Shown in pieces: positions 8,079-17,953 of a DNA stretch of 64,000 nucleotides (the first letter of the stretch is position 1; each line of letters opens with the position of its first letter). The notes under the pieces were generated by a model. It was not told the DNA's origin. It made no database searches and worked only from the letters and a program-made list of their open reading frames with translations. This DNA comes from Nitrosomonas communis (GTDB lineage Bacteria; Pseudomonadota; Gammaproteobacteria; Burkholderiales; Nitrosomonadaceae). Location of the stretch: the NCBI RefSeq assembly GCF_001007935.1, contig NZ_CP011451.1, forward strand, positions 3,844,001 to 3,908,000. Direction: 5' to 3'. The translations under genes and the position numbers were made by a program.

Positions 8079-9441
8079 TTCCAATATGAAATGAGTCTGA
8101 AGGGGGTGCGTATTTCCAGCGAGAAATGAGTCTGAGCAAGTAGTTTCCGAATTGGTCATTATGCGAGGCATGGTGATCGATATGGATGAAGCAAAGCTAC
8201 AAACGGTGGCACAGATTAAGCTGTTTCTGGAGGGGACGCATGATATTGCACTCAAGATTCCTAAAGCGGAACAATATAGGTTTATCGAGAAGGTATTGAA
8301 GCGGTTTGGTTATACTCGACTGTCTCGGTGCGACAAAGGCGTAATGTTACGCTATCTCAAACGTATGACAGACCTGTCACGGCAGCAGGTAACACGATTA
8401 GTTGAGCGGTACGGTAAATCAGGTCGAGTAGTTAAAAAGTACAGTGCCACCAAGAAGCTGATGGAATGAGCCTACCTGATTTTCAATGACACGCGTTTCG
8501 AACGGCTGGCGAATATCTCGGTCTCTCATCTTTACAATTTACGTGCTGGCCGGGCTTATCAGGCCAAACGGCGGCATGAGACAAAAATCCGCCCAACTGC
8601 TGTACCTATTGGGCAGCGCCGCGCTCCCCAGCCTGATGGCGTGCCTGGTTATATTCGTATAGACAGCGTCCATCAAGGGGATCAGGATGGTATGACAGGA
8701 GTTTATCATATCAACGCAGTCGACTGCGTGGCCCAATTTCAACTTGTCGCCACTTGCGAGAGGATTAGTAAGGCATATCTGCTGCCAGTTATCCAGCAGC
8801 TACTTAATCAGTTCCCGTTCACCATGCTGGGTTTTTACGCTGATAATGGCTCAGAATACATCAACTACCAAGTTGCCAGGTTACTGGAAAAGCTGCGCAT
8901 CGAATTCACCAGGTCATGACCACGACATTCCAACAATAATGCTTTGGTGGAAGCCAAAAACGGTGCCGTTGTGCGTAAACATCTGGGCTATACCCCTATT
9001 CCGCAACGATTTGCTAAAAAAGTCAACGCATTCTTCACTGATTTTCTTAACCCCCATGTCAATTTCCACCGTTCCTGCTTCTTTCCTGAAACCGTCACTG
9101 ACGCAAAGGATCAAGAGCGGAAAAAGTATCGTTACGGACACATGATGAAACCTTTCGAAAAGCTGAAATCATTGCAAGATGCAATCCTGCATCTAAAACC
9201 AGGGATAACACTTGAACAATTGGATGCAGCCGCATCAAGAATGAGTGACAATGAGGCTACCGCAGCACTCAATAGGGCGCGACAGACATTATTCCAATTC
9301 ATTGCTGATGCATTCAAGCCATCTGCTTAATGATGCAATGGTAAAATACAAATAAAACATTTTTTTAACCAGACCAAAACAGAATCAAGTTCGAATACTC
9401 AAATTCAACAGCCTTCTTTCAGACTCATTTCTGTATTGGAA
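8079..9441 (+). mobile_element. Integrase-type (rve) insertion sequence, inactive
   Basis: 1.36-kb element bounded by inverted repeats. The left end (8079-8100) contains CCAATATGAAATGAGTCTGA; the right end (9419-9441) is the near-complement TCAGACTCATTTCTGTATTGG. A second inward copy of GAAATGAGTCTGA lies just inside the left end (8123-8135). It contains one transposase gene with two premature stops. Confidence 0.85.
8161..9330 (+). pseudogene. Transposase with rve integrase core, two in-frame stops
   Basis: One continuous reading frame is interrupted at 8467-8469 (TGA) and 8917-8919 (TGA) without any frameshift. The second stop sits in what would read TRSxPRHSNNNALVEAKNG, so a CGA-to-TGA transition is likely. 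The DDE core remains visible: Asp in YIRIDSV, Asp in FYADNGSEY and Glu in NALVEAKNG. An N-terminal helix-turn-helix region (about 8290-8420) precedes it, and a C-terminal extension (FEKLKSLQDAI...) ends at 9330. Start codon choice between 8161 and 8170 is open. Confidence 0.85.
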
Positions 9442-9542
9442 AATACTGCATCCTTAAATGCGATCTGGTCTAATTTATTTAATATATTGACATTCTTGAT
9501 AAATTATTAGTTTGATCATCAGTACCAAATACTGATACTTTT

Positions 9543-9638
9543 ATGATATTCATCAAATGGATATGGGTCATTATTTTATTGATAGTCATTGCGATGGCAC
9601 TGGCAAACCAAGTATGCGCACAGTCTCAATTTTCCTAA
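9543..9638 (+). CDS. Possible 31-residue hydrophobic peptide
   Basis: Short frame MIFIKWIWVIILLIVIAMAL... that looks like a lone membrane helix or signal peptide ending in VCAQSQFS. No good Shine-Dalgarno is visible. It lies in the 218-bp gap between the IS and the acylase gene. It may be real, or chance in AT-rich DNA. Confidence 0.2.
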   Translation: MIFIKWIWVIILLIVIAMALANQVCAQSQFS

Positions 9639-9659
9639 TGCTGGCAAATAATTAGTAAA

Positions 9660-12065
9660 ATGGCTCGCCGAGTTAACCTGATTTACTGGTTTCTGCTCGC
9701 CCTGCTGGTTCTGGTGTTAGGGCTAACAGGCACATGCTGGCTACTATTACAAGGCAGCTTGCCAAAATATGAGGGAGAGGCATCTATTTCTGCTCTTTCC
9801 GCACCGGTAGTCATCGAGCGGGATGCGTTGGGAAGTGTAACTTTACATGCGCAGGATCGCCTTGATCTCGCCAGGGCACTTGGTTACGTTCATGCACAAG
9901 AGCGTTTTTTGGAAATGGATCTTATGCGTCGTAGTGCTGCTGGAGAGCTGGCTGAATTATTTGGTGCAGCAGCACTGCCAGCCGATCGTAAAGCACGGGG
10001 ACATCGTATGCGCGCCCGCGCTACGGCCATGTTGTCCGAGCTACCTGAAAGCCAACGCCAATTGATTGATGCTTATCGTGATGGCGTAAATGAAGGGTTG
10101 ACTAAACTGGCGGTACGCCCGTTCCCTTATCTACTGACACGCATCCAACCTCACCCCTGGCATAGCGAAGATACCTTACTGGTGGTGATATCGATGTATT
10201 TTACTTTGCAAGAAGCGATCTTTCAGCGCGAACTCCAACTTTCCACTTTGCGCGCGGGTTTACCTGAAACGGTTTACCGATTCTTAACCGCACCTGGGGG
10301 GGAATGGGATGCTCCGCTGACCGGGGCGCCTTTTGAGTGGCCCCAGCTGCCTTCCAGCGAAGTATTCAATTTACGAAAAAGTGGCCCCAGCCTGAAGCAC
10401 AATTTACCGCATCATCGAAATGATTATCATGATGAAGCGCCGGGTAGCAACAGTTTCGCAGTAGCCGGCTCACTAGCGGGGGGTGCTGCGCTGATAGCCA
10501 ATGATATGCATCTCACGTTACGCACACCCAGTTTATGGTTTCGTACACGCATCATTTATCCGCATTCGCAACGGCCCGAGAGCTTTATTGATACTATTGG
10601 CGTGAGTTTGCCCGGCACACCTGCGATTGTGGTAGGTTCCAATCGCCATATAGCCTGGAGTTTTACCAACAGCTATGGCGACACGGCTGATTGGGTCCGA
10701 ATCATGATTGATCCGGCCGACCCATCGCGTTACCGTAGTGCTAAGGACTGGAAATCGATTACGGTCCATCGTGAAACGCTGCGTGTGCGTGGCGCACCGG
10801 ATGAAACAATTGAGGTTCGCGAAACCGAATGGGGGCCAATACTGGCAAGCGACCATGATGGCATCCCGCTGGCGCTTGTTTGGGCTGCCCATCAGACAGG
10901 TGCGATCAACATGGATTTGATCGAGCTTGAACAAGTGGAAACAGTGGACAGGGCGATTGTAGTTGCCCAGCAGGCAGGTATGCCTGCACAAAATTTCATT
11001 GTGGGTGATCGCGACGGTCATATCGCATGGACAATTGCTGGACGCATTCCGTTACGTCGAGGTCATTACAATCCAACCGAACCAGCGAACTGGAGTGAAG
11101 GAAATATCAGTTGGCAAGGTTGGCTCGAAGCAGCACAATACCCGGTGATCATTAATCCACAGGAGCAGCGTTTGTGGAGTGGTAATGCGCGCATGGTCGA
11201 TGGCGACATGTTGGCACAGCTTGGTGATGGTGGCTATGAACTGGGTGCACGTGCCCGGCAGATCCGTGATAGTTTGCAGAAAACTGAGCATTTCACACCC
11301 ACTGAGTTTTTCTTGATTCAATTAGATGATCGCGCCTTGTTTCTTTCTCGCTGGCGGCAACTGTTTGAACAAATATTAGATCAAGCTCCTTCCTCTAGCT
11401 GGCGCGCAGAAATGCAAGAAGCGATGCGTGACTGGGATAGTCATGCCTCTGTCAACTCCGTCGCCTACCGCATAGTGCGCACGTTTCGTCAAGAAATCAT
11501 CAGCCGCATCCTGGATAATTTTACTGCTGAAATACAAAGCCATTATCCGGATTTCTCATTCCCAAGATTAGCTCAGATCGAGCACGCCATTTGGCTGTTG
11601 ATTGTGCAACGCCCTCTGCATCTGTTACCGCCGGAATATACCAGTTGGGATCAACTGCTCGAATCTTGTGCGCAACGCATCGCAGTCGAGATGCAGGCTC
11701 AACCAGGTGGGATCGCTGCGCGCACCTGGGGCGAAAAGAATACTGCGGCTATCCGGCACCCATTAAGCCGTGTGCTGCCGGCATTCATCGCTCAGTGGCT
11801 AGATATGCCGCGTGATCCCCTACCGGGCGATAGTTACATGCCGCGCATCCAGTCCCCCAATTTTGGCGCCTCCCAGCGTTTCGTGGTGGCACCGGGCGAA
11901 GAAGAGCACGGTTATTTTTCCATGCCCGGAGGGCAAAGCGGTCATCCGCTCTCTCCTTACTACGGCAGTGGTCATGCTGACTGGGTAGCTGGCAAAGTAA
12001 CGCCATTTTTGCCTGGGCCGCCTGAACGCACGCTTTCTCTGCTGCCATTCAAAACCAGTCAATAA
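9660..12065 (+). CDS. Penicillin acylase family Ntn-hydrolase
   Basis: 801-residue secreted or membrane-anchored hydrolase. An N-terminal hydrophobic segment (residues 8-31) is followed by the alpha region (about 45-240, with GYVHAQERFLEMDLMRR). Next come a linker and the beta subunit, whose first residue should be the autocatalytic nucleophile Ser263 in PGSNSFAVAG. Asn in GSN and the later MPAQNF block match the S45 peptidase family. These enzymes hydrolyse amide bonds of penicillins or N-acyl-homoserine lactones; the substrate cannot be predicted from sequence alone. It lies 39 bp upstream of a small cytochrome gene, probably co-transcribed. The ATG lacks a strong Shine-Dalgarno. Confidence 0.88.
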   Translation: MARRVNLIYWFLLALLVLVLGLTGTCWLLLQGSLPKYEGEASISALSAPVVIERDALGSVTLHAQDRLDLARALGYVHAQERFLEMDLMRRSAAGELAELFGAAALPADRKARGHRMRARATAMLSELPESQRQLIDAYRDGVNEGLTKLAVRPFPYLLTRIQPHPWHSEDTLLVVISMYFTLQEAIFQRELQLSTLRAGLPETVYRFLTAPGGEWDAPLTGAPFEWPQLPSSEVFNLRKSGPSLKHNLPHHRNDYHDEAPGSNSFAVAGSLAGGAALIANDMHLTLRTPSLWFRTRIIYPHSQRPESFIDTIGVSLPGTPAIVVGSNRHIAWSFTNSYGDTADWVRIMIDPADPSRYRSAKDWKSITVHRETLRVRGAPDETIEVRETEWGPILASDHDGIPLALVWAAHQTGAINMDLIELEQVETVDRAIVVAQQAGMPAQNFIVGDRDGHIAWTIAGRIPLRRGHYNPTEPANWSEGNISWQGWLEAAQYPVIINPQEQRLWSGNARMVDGDMLAQLGDGGYELGARARQIRDSLQKTEHFTPTEFFLIQLDDRALFLSRWRQLFEQILDQAPSSSWRAEMQEAMRDWDSHASVNSVAYRIVRTFRQEIISRILDNFTAEIQSHYPDFSFPRLAQIEHAIWLLIVQRPLHLLPPEYTSWDQLLESCAQRIAVEMQAQPGGIAARTWGEKNTAAIRHPLSRVLPAFIAQWLDMPRDPLPGDSYMPRIQSPNFGASQRFVVAPGEEEHGYFSMPGGQSGHPLSPYYGSGHADWVAGKVTPFLPGPPERTLSLLPFKTSQ

Positions 12066-12104
12066 TTTTTGTTCGTATTGATTATTAGCTTAAAGGAGAT
12101 GTCA

Positions 12105-12575
12105 ATGAAAAAGATTTATGCGCTCGCATTGTGCCTGAGTATGACCACAGTCATGGCGATGGATATCGATGAACGAAAAATACTCTCACTCAACGAAATG
12201 CAGCGTAATCACATTCTGGCCGAGATGCGTGCCTTGCTGCAGGGCACGCAGCAGATACTTCATGCACTTTCGAAAGAGGATATGATGGCAGTCGCTCGCC
12301 ATGCACGTATACTGGGCAAGGAGATGACGCATAAGGGAGAGGATCATTTGCGTTCTGTGCTACCGGAGAATTTCATGCAGCTTGGCATGTCGGTACATCA
12401 AAGTTTTGATCAGATTGCTACCGATGCAGAAACTTTGAAAAACCCCAAGCATACCCTGATCCAATTAAGTGATACCATGCAGCACTGTATCACTTGCCAT
12501 GCCGCCTATCAGATCCGAACGACTGAGCTACCCGCCAAAGCTGAAAGCCACCCCGCTCATCATAACCATCATTGA
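12105..12575 (+). CDS. Class II-type c cytochrome (four-helix bundle)
   Basis: 156 residues from ATG 12105, chosen because AAAGGAG lies six bases upstream; a longer start at 12069 lacks one. An N-terminal signal peptide (MKKIYALALCLSMTTVMA) sends it to the periplasm. The mature chain is all-helical, with a single haem motif CITCH near the C-terminus, the layout of the cytochrome c' / class II family. A His-rich tail (HPAHHNHH) follows and might bind metal. It may carry electrons or bind NO; function is unassigned. The broken chromate transporter starts 15 bp downstream. Confidence 0.8.
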   Translation: MKKIYALALCLSMTTVMAMDIDERKILSLNEMQRNHILAEMRALLQGTQQILHALSKEDMMAVARHARILGKEMTHKGEDHLRSVLPENFMQLGMSVHQSFDQIATDAETLKNPKHTLIQLSDTMQHCITCHAAYQIRTTELPAKAESHPAHHNHH

Positions 12576-12590
12576 TAGAAAATCAGGCGA

Positions 12591-13940
12591 CATGGGAACT
12601 ACTTCTGACAAAGACACGCTGTCGGACCAGATCAGCTTGCGTGAAGCATGGCTGTTCTGGTTTAAACTGGGCTGGATCAGTTTCGGCGGTCCAGCGGGAC
12701 AAGTTGCCATCATGCATGCAGAATTGGTCGAGCAACGACGCTGGATCAGTGAAAGGCGTTTTCTGCTGCACTCAATTACTGCATGGTATTACTCGGTCCC
12801 GAAGCCCAGCAGCTCACGACCTATATCGGTTGGCTCATGCACCGAATTTGGGGAGGCGTGGTCGCGGGCATATTGTTTGTATTACCTTCGCTCATCATCC
12901 TGATTGTCTTATCCTGGCTCTCTACATCGCGTTTGGTCATACCTCCCTCCCTCGTGGCCGGGCTGCTTTATGATATTAAACCCGCAGTAATTGCTATCGT
13001 TGGGCAAGCTGCCTACCGGATCGGATTGCGTACACTCAAGAATTCTGGATTATGGGTTATGGCAGCTGCTTCCTTTGTCGCCATAGCAGTTTTCCAGATA
13101 CCATTCCCGGCAATTCTGCTGGCTGCCGCGCTGATCGGCTATATTGGGGGGCACGCCCGCTCAGTTTACGGAAGGCACAAACCCTAGTAAGCTTGATCGC
13201 ATACGGCCCCGCTATCATCGATGATACCACTCTCCTACCTGAGCACACCCATTTCCGCTGGCCACGTCTGATCACTGTCATCATTGTGTGTGCGGTGCTA
13301 TGGATTGTGCCGATGGCATTACTCGTCAGTCAATTTGGCTGGCTTGGCACGCTGACTCAGATGAGCTGGTTTTTTACCAAAGCAGCCTTCCTGACATTCG
13401 GTGGCGCTTATGCTGTCCCGCCTTATGTCTATCAAGGCGCAGTCGAATACGACGGATGGTTGAATCCTGCTCAAATGATCGATGGCCTGGCGCTCGTTGA
13501 AACTCTCCCTGGCCCACTCATTATGATAGTTGCGTTTGTCGGCTTTATTGGTAGCTATACCAACACATTGTTTGGTGCCGACCTTCCTCTACTGGCGGGT
13601 GCTATTGCGGCCGTGGCAGTAACTTGGTTTACTTTCCTACCCTCCTTTTTATTCATATTGGCCGGTGAGGCGCTAGTAGAAACGACACATGGCAATCTTA
13701 AACTCTCTGCCCCATTGACCGCCATTACTGCCGCCGTGATCGGCGTCATTTTCAATCTAGCACTGTTTCTTTACCTATCATGTTTTATGGCCGCAAGGTT
13801 TATCATCATCATTCGAATGGCCCGCTGCACTGATTACATTCGTTGCCAGCATTGCGCCATTCTATTTCAAACGCAATGTCATTTATGTAATTGGCGCATG
13901 TGCCATGATGGGCTTAATTTATAGTATCCTTTGGAGGTAA
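12591..13940 (+). pseudogene. chrA: Chromate transporter ChrA, broken by three frameshifts
   Basis: The full-length CHR-family sequence can be followed across three reading frames. The N-terminal motif FKLGWISFGGPAGQVA (from 12591) runs to about 12766. The next frame carries ALNYCMVLLGPEAQQL and runs to about 13187. A third frame carries FTKAAFLTFGGAYAVPPYV and LPGPLIMIVAFVGF. After about 13766 a last shift restores the C-terminus ending LIYSILWR and a TAA at 13938-13940. CHR proteins are inner-membrane chromate or sulfate/chromate exchangers. Three independent indels make this a dead gene unless sequencing errors are involved. Confidence 0.85.
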
Positions 13941-14044
13941 TTCTATTTCCAAATCAAAAATGATACAAAGGCGAGTCGCAGGCAAAATATAACAAATAGG
14001 GCAAGGAAGAGCAGACAAAGTCTGTTTCGTTTTAGAAATGGAAT
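13940..14044 (+). repeat. MITE1 copy D
   Basis: Diverged 105-bp copy with inner bases decayed. Its first base is the last base of the TAA stop of the chrA pseudogene. Confidence 0.85.
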
Positions 14045-14453
14045 ATCTATATAGAATGTATACAAATGCATAATTGCTGATCCATTTGTAATTCTTTAGT
14101 ATTAATTTGTAATAGAGTTTGGTTGGTTTAATGCATTACTTCTATCCTGCTACGGCTAAAATTTATTTTTTAAATTATTGATGAATAAGTATTAATTCCT
14201 GCCTTGGCAGTACTTGTACGTTAAATATGCTGGTATAGATTCAATTTAATAGCTAAACCTTTATCTGGCTAAATTATACTTTTAATTCAATATTATTAAA
14301 GTGTGGTAAATATGATACATTCACGCTTTATATTGTCTTTATATTGTTTAAGAAATCAGGTAGCATCGCGATGTTGTCATAGGTTTTTGAATCTGCACGT
14401 GAATGGACAACTTGTGTTGAGAATTTAAAGTTTTGTCTTAATCAAATAACAGT
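14045..14453. other. AT-rich intergenic region upstream of lpp-like gene
   Basis: About 410 bp with no open frame, repeat or hairpin recognised. It probably contains the promoter of the lipoprotein gene, but no convincing -35/-10 pair was identified. Confidence 0.5.
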
Positions 14454-14465
14454 ATGGAGATGAAG

Positions 14466-14753
14466 ATGAATAAGAAAATTAAATATGTATTTACTGTAAC
14501 AACCCTAAGCGCATTAGTTGCATTATCTGGCTGTGCAACAACAGGGCAACTCGAAGAAGTAAAATCACAGCTTAATGCTGTTCAGCAAGATGTAAATTCT
14601 GCTAAATCAGAAGCTGCTGCAGCTAGAGCAACTGCAAACGAAGCAAAAGATATTGCAAACAGAGCGCTCAATACGGCTAATGACGCCAATTCACGCGCAG
14701 CGCAGACTGATGAAAAAATTGATCGTATGTTTAAAAGATCTATGTATAAATAA
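14466..14753 (+). CDS. Lpp-like murein lipoprotein
   Basis: 95-residue outer-membrane lipoprotein. The ATG at 14466 has GGAG six bases upstream; two upstream ATGs (14454, 14460) overlap that site and are less likely. The lipobox LSGC places the lipidated Cys at residue 22. The mature part is a heptad-rich, Ala-rich coiled coil (ANEAKDIANRALNTANDA...) ending in a C-terminal Lys, as in E. coli Lpp, where that Lys is linked to peptidoglycan. A gene for an L,D-transpeptidase, the enzyme class that makes this link, faces it across a terminator. A strong hairpin terminator follows at once. Confidence 0.85.
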   Translation: MNKKIKYVFTVTTLSALVALSGCATTGQLEEVKSQLNAVQQDVNSAKSEAAAARATANEAKDIANRALNTANDANSRAAQTDEKIDRMFKRSMYK

Positions 14754-14767
14754 TTTATCAATCAAAA

Positions 14768-14795
14768 TAAAAAAGCCCCATCAGGGGCTTTTTTA
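14768..14795. terminator. Rho-independent terminator between lpp-like gene and ldt
   Basis: AAAAAGCCCC-ATCA-GGGGCTTTTT hairpin with A and T runs on either side, so it can work for both converging genes. Confidence 0.9.
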
Positions 14796-14818
14796 TTGCC
14801 TATCACAACCTATTTTGT

Positions 14819-15766
14819 CTATTTTGAAATCAGCACCGGAATACCATTTTTTTCAAATACCGCCAGCTCAAGCGCCATTTCATCAATAACTATATTTTCT
14901 CTAGCTGGGTTTATCTTTTTACCATTGTCGCTTTTCTCAAGAAAACTGGCAATTGCTTCACGTACTTTCTGCATATAATCGTCGCCATACTCCTTCTCGT
15001 TTTCTTCTAAGGGCGGATGTAATTCTATAAACAATGAACCAGCCAGCCAGCCAAGTTTGATAGGTTGATTGACTAACTGCACCGGCGTTCCGACGGGCAC
15101 CTGGTCAAACAATTTTTCAATATCTTCAGGATACATGCGCAGGCACCCATGAGTGACGCGCATACCTATTCCAAAGGGCTTGTCCGTGCCATGGATCAGA
15201 TAACCTGCGGTACCCAGATAGAGTGCATGCCGCCCTAATGGATTGGTTGGTCCAGGTGGTACCACATCCGGCAGGGGTGGATTGCCTGCTTCTATAGCCT
15301 CTTTTTTGAGCGATTGAGGTGGTATCCAGGTAGGATCTTTTTGTTTTCTGACGACAGTAGTTTTACCCATTGGCGTACTCCAATCCATTCTGCCTATGCT
15401 GATTGGATGAGTAATGACGACTGGTTTCTTCCCTTTCTCAGGTTTGAGAAAATAATAAAGACGCATTTCAGGTAGATTAATGACCAAGCCTGTACGCTCA
15501 GCCTGTGGAAGAATATACCGGCCTGGTATTACTACCTTGGTACCTTCGGAAGGGAGCCAGCGGTCAACAAAAGGATTAGCCATCAATATGGCATCCTGTC
15601 CAATACCATACTGGCGTGCAATATCAAGCAAAGTATCCTCTTGACTTGCCTCTATCACCTTTACTTGACCAACAATATCAATATCCGATGGAGGCAATGT
15701 CCAAGTCGTAGCTTGTGCCAATGTTGTTGTCAAAAGGGTAAAAAGTAAAATAGCAGTGCTACGCAT
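14819..15766 (-). CDS. L,D-transpeptidase (ErfK/YbiS family)
   Basis: 315-residue periplasmic enzyme. Signal peptide at 1-19 (cleavage near AQA), LysM-like domain (about 34-82) and YkuD catalytic domain (about 93-235) with His192 (IHGT), His206 and nucleophile Cys208 in THGCLRM. E. coli relatives attach Lpp to peptidoglycan or form 3-3 cross-links. An extra C-terminal region (about 250-315) is charged. The neighbouring convergent gene encodes an Lpp-like lipoprotein ending in Lys, which makes covalent anchoring of that lipoprotein the natural hypothesis. Confidence 0.92.
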   Translation of the reverse strand: MRSTAILLFTLLTTTLAQATTWTLPPSDIDIVGQVKVIEASQEDTLLDIARQYGIGQDAILMANPFVDRWLPSEGTKVVIPGRYILPQAERTGLVINLPEMRLYYFLKPEKGKKPVVITHPISIGRMDWSTPMGKTTVVRKQKDPTWIPPQSLKKEAIEAGNPPLPDVVPPGPTNPLGRHALYLGTAGYLIHGTDKPFGIGMRVTHGCLRMYPEDIEKLFDQVPVGTPVQLVNQPIKLGWLAGSLFIELHPPLEENEKEYGDDYMQKVREAIASFLEKSDNGKKINPARENIVIDEMALELAVFEKNGIPVLISK

Positions 15767-15895
15767 AACTTAGCTCACAAAAAATATATCCATTTTTCCT
15801 GATCGTCCAGAAAAAATTTGCAAATGACAAATCGCTTAACTATAACAGATACTAAGAACTCTGATTAGAGAAGCTCTACAAGTAAACGATAATCT

Positions 15896-17032
15896 TCAAG
15901 CGCCAATTGATTCATACCATTGTGCAGCTACCCAAGCCTGACCTAAAGAAATAGCGCTGTCATCAGGGGGCAACTGTTTAGCATATAATACTTGTAGGTT
16001 ATTTTCAGCAAGATGCTGACTCAATAGTTGCAGTAATAACTCATTATGAAAACAACCCCCTCCCAGTGCAATCCGTGCACAATGGTATTTCCTGGCCGCG
16101 AGCGCTACCCACTTGGCAAGCCCATCAGCGAGGGTAGCATGAAATACAGCAGCACCCTTGACAACATCAGTACATTGCATAAGCCAGGCAAGCAACGGAG
16201 AAAAATCGAGCACATTATTGGCGGTAATTTGATAACCCTCCTCAAGAGAACTCACCTTACCATACGAGGCGGCCAATGTTTGTAACTGAATGGCAGCCTG
16301 AGCCTCATGAGATTGAATTTCATTTACCCCTAATAAGCCAGCAACCGTATCGAACAGCCGCCCCATACTCGAAGTAGCCGGGCAATTCAAATTGCGTTGC
16401 AGCATAGCAACCACAGTATTAACTGCTGGCTGAGCTGGGAAACGCAATGCTATCTCATGAGTATGTCCTAGATCGAATAACGCTGCTGCGGCCATACGCC
16501 AGGGTTCACGCGCTGCCCGATCACCGCCTGGCATAGCAAGTGTAGCCAGATGCCCCAGACGTTCAAAATACCCCCCTTCCACGCGTAATAATTCACCGCC
16601 CCAAGGCATCTTGTCTGTACCCAACCCTACCCCATCCAAGGCTAGACCCAACACTGTTTCACTAATCCCATGTTCCGCACAAATGGCAGCAATATGGGCA
16701 TGGTGATGTTGCACCGCAAGAATCGGTAAATCATGCTTTGCAGCATAAGTATGTGCATAATGCGTACTGTAAAAATCAGGGTGTAGGTCATGTGCTACCA
16801 CTTTAGGCTGCACATTAAGTATCTTGCACATGTGGAGCACGGTCTCATCCAGCTTACTGCGTGCCTGTGCAGTATCAAGATCTCCAATTACCGGCGAGAC
16901 TAAAGCAGTATGACTTCGTGTAACGCAAACTGTATTTTTTAACCAAGCGCCACAGGCCAGCATGGAAGGTAGGGCAAAAGGAAGTTCTATCGAATAGAAA
17001 GGTAACTCAGTCCAAGTGGAGCTAATCAACAT
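15896..17032 (-). CDS. hypF: HypF, short form (carbamoyltransferase domain only)
   Basis: 378 residues matching only the C-terminal half of HypF: the Kae1-like domain with the metal-site motif HHHAH ([11 protein letters not shown]), LALDGVGLG and the end block [13 protein letters not shown]. The N-terminal acylphosphatase, zinc-finger and YrdC-like domains of the ~750-residue enzyme are absent. A similarly short HypF is known in Ralstonia eutropha, so this may be functional rather than truncated. HypF makes the thiocarbamate on HypE that becomes the CN ligands of NiFe hydrogenase. The gene overlaps hypB by 11 bp. No hypC, hypD, hypE or hydrogenase gene is in the window. Confidence 0.85.
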   Translation of the reverse strand: MLISSTWTELPFYSIELPFALPSMLACGAWLKNTVCVTRSHTALVSPVIGDLDTAQARSKLDETVLHMCKILNVQPKVVAHDLHPDFYSTHYAHTYAAKHDLPILAVQHHHAHIAAICAEHGISETVLGLALDGVGLGTDKMPWGGELLRVEGGYFERLGHLATLAMPGGDRAAREPWRMAAAALFDLGHTHEIALRFPAQPAVNTVVAMLQRNLNCPATSSMGRLFDTVAGLLGVNEIQSHEAQAAIQLQTLAASYGKVSSLEEGYQITANNVLDFSPLLAWLMQCTDVVKGAAVFHATLADGLAKWVALAARKYHCARIALGGGCFHNELLLQLLSQHLAENNLQVLYAKQLPPDDSAISLGQAWVAAQWYESIGA

Positions 17033-17939
17033 GATGCTGAGAATTTTCTATTTTCTTCTTGCCAGCTGCCGCCTGGCAATAGCCAACTTTAATCCAGTCT
17101 ATCCATTCCGACATTCCTTCCCCTCTTAAAGCTGAAAGTTGAATCACTCGCAGTGAAGGGTTAATGCGGCGGGCATAGATAATTGCGAGTTCTGGATCAA
17201 AGGTCAGATAAGGCAGCAAATCGCATTTGTTAAGTAATAGCAGATCTGCGGCACGAAACATATCCGGATATTTTAGCGGCTTGTCTTCACCTTCTGTCAC
17301 AGATAGGATCACTACTTTATGTGCCTCACCCAGATCAAAGCTGGCCGGGCAGACCAGATTGCCGACATTTTCAATAAATAATACACTGTCCTCCCGCACA
17401 GCAAGTTGCTGCATCGCTTGACTTACCATGTAAGCATCCAGGTGACACCCCTTACCTGTGTTGATTTGCAAGGCAGGAATACCACAGGCACGAATACGCG
17501 CAGCATCATTTTCTGTCTGCTGATCGCCCTCGATCACGTACATACGCTGTTCTTCTCGCAAGGCAGCAATCGTTTGCACTAATAAAGTCGTTTTGCCAGA
17601 ACCAGGACTGGAGACGAGATTGAGTGCAAAAATCCCGCGCTCAGTCAAGTAACAGCGATTGACCTCAGCATGAAGGTTATTCTTGGCTAGAATATCACGT
17701 TCGATTTTTACCATGCGTGCATGACTCATACCTGATGCATGCGATTGCGCAGCGCCTGAACCAAAATCAATCAGGTCAGGCTTATGAACAGGATAATCAG
17801 CCGATGCCTTCAGAGAAGTTGGCTTTGGCATGTTGGCAGGCATTCGATAACGGATTGCTCCCGCTGGTTTACGGGAATGCTGCAATCGTTTTCCATCTAT
17901 CTGGATCAAACCATGTCCGCAGCCACATGTTGTACACAT
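17022..17939 (-). CDS. hypB: HypB, nickel-inserting GTPase
   Basis: 305 residues from the ATG at 17939, which gives the family N-terminus MCTTCGCG, a high-affinity Ni site; AAAGGAG lies eight bases upstream, better placed than for the ATG at 17948. After a variable linker the SIMIBI GTPase domain shows the P-loop [20 protein letters not shown], the Ni/Zn-site region GKGCHLDA, and NKCDLL. HypB works with HypA to load nickel into hydrogenase, and in some bacteria urease. It sits between hypA (14 bp upstream) and hypF (overlapping), clearly one operon. Confidence 0.93.
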   Translation of the reverse strand: MCTTCGCGHGLIQIDGKRLQHSRKPAGAIRYRMPANMPKPTSLKASADYPVHKPDLIDFGSGAAQSHASGMSHARMVKIERDILAKNNLHAEVNRCYLTERGIFALNLVSSPGSGKTTLLVQTIAALREEQRMYVIEGDQQTENDAARIRACGIPALQINTGKGCHLDAYMVSQAMQQLAVREDSVLFIENVGNLVCPASFDLGEAHKVVILSVTEGEDKPLKYPDMFRAADLLLLNKCDLLPYLTFDPELAIIYARRINPSLRVIQLSALRGEGMSEWIDWIKVGYCQAAAGKKKIENSQHHVD

Positions 17940-17953
17940 GATCATCACTCCTT

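Noticed and set aside
7676..9145. Several 70-130-residue frames overlapping the membrane protein and the rve transposase
   Set aside because: Shadow frames of the genes called on the plus strand; no motifs of their own.
9487..9516. TTGACA box as a promoter for the acylase gene
   Set aside because: TTGACA at 9487-9492 has no -10-like hexamer at suitable spacing, so it was not called.
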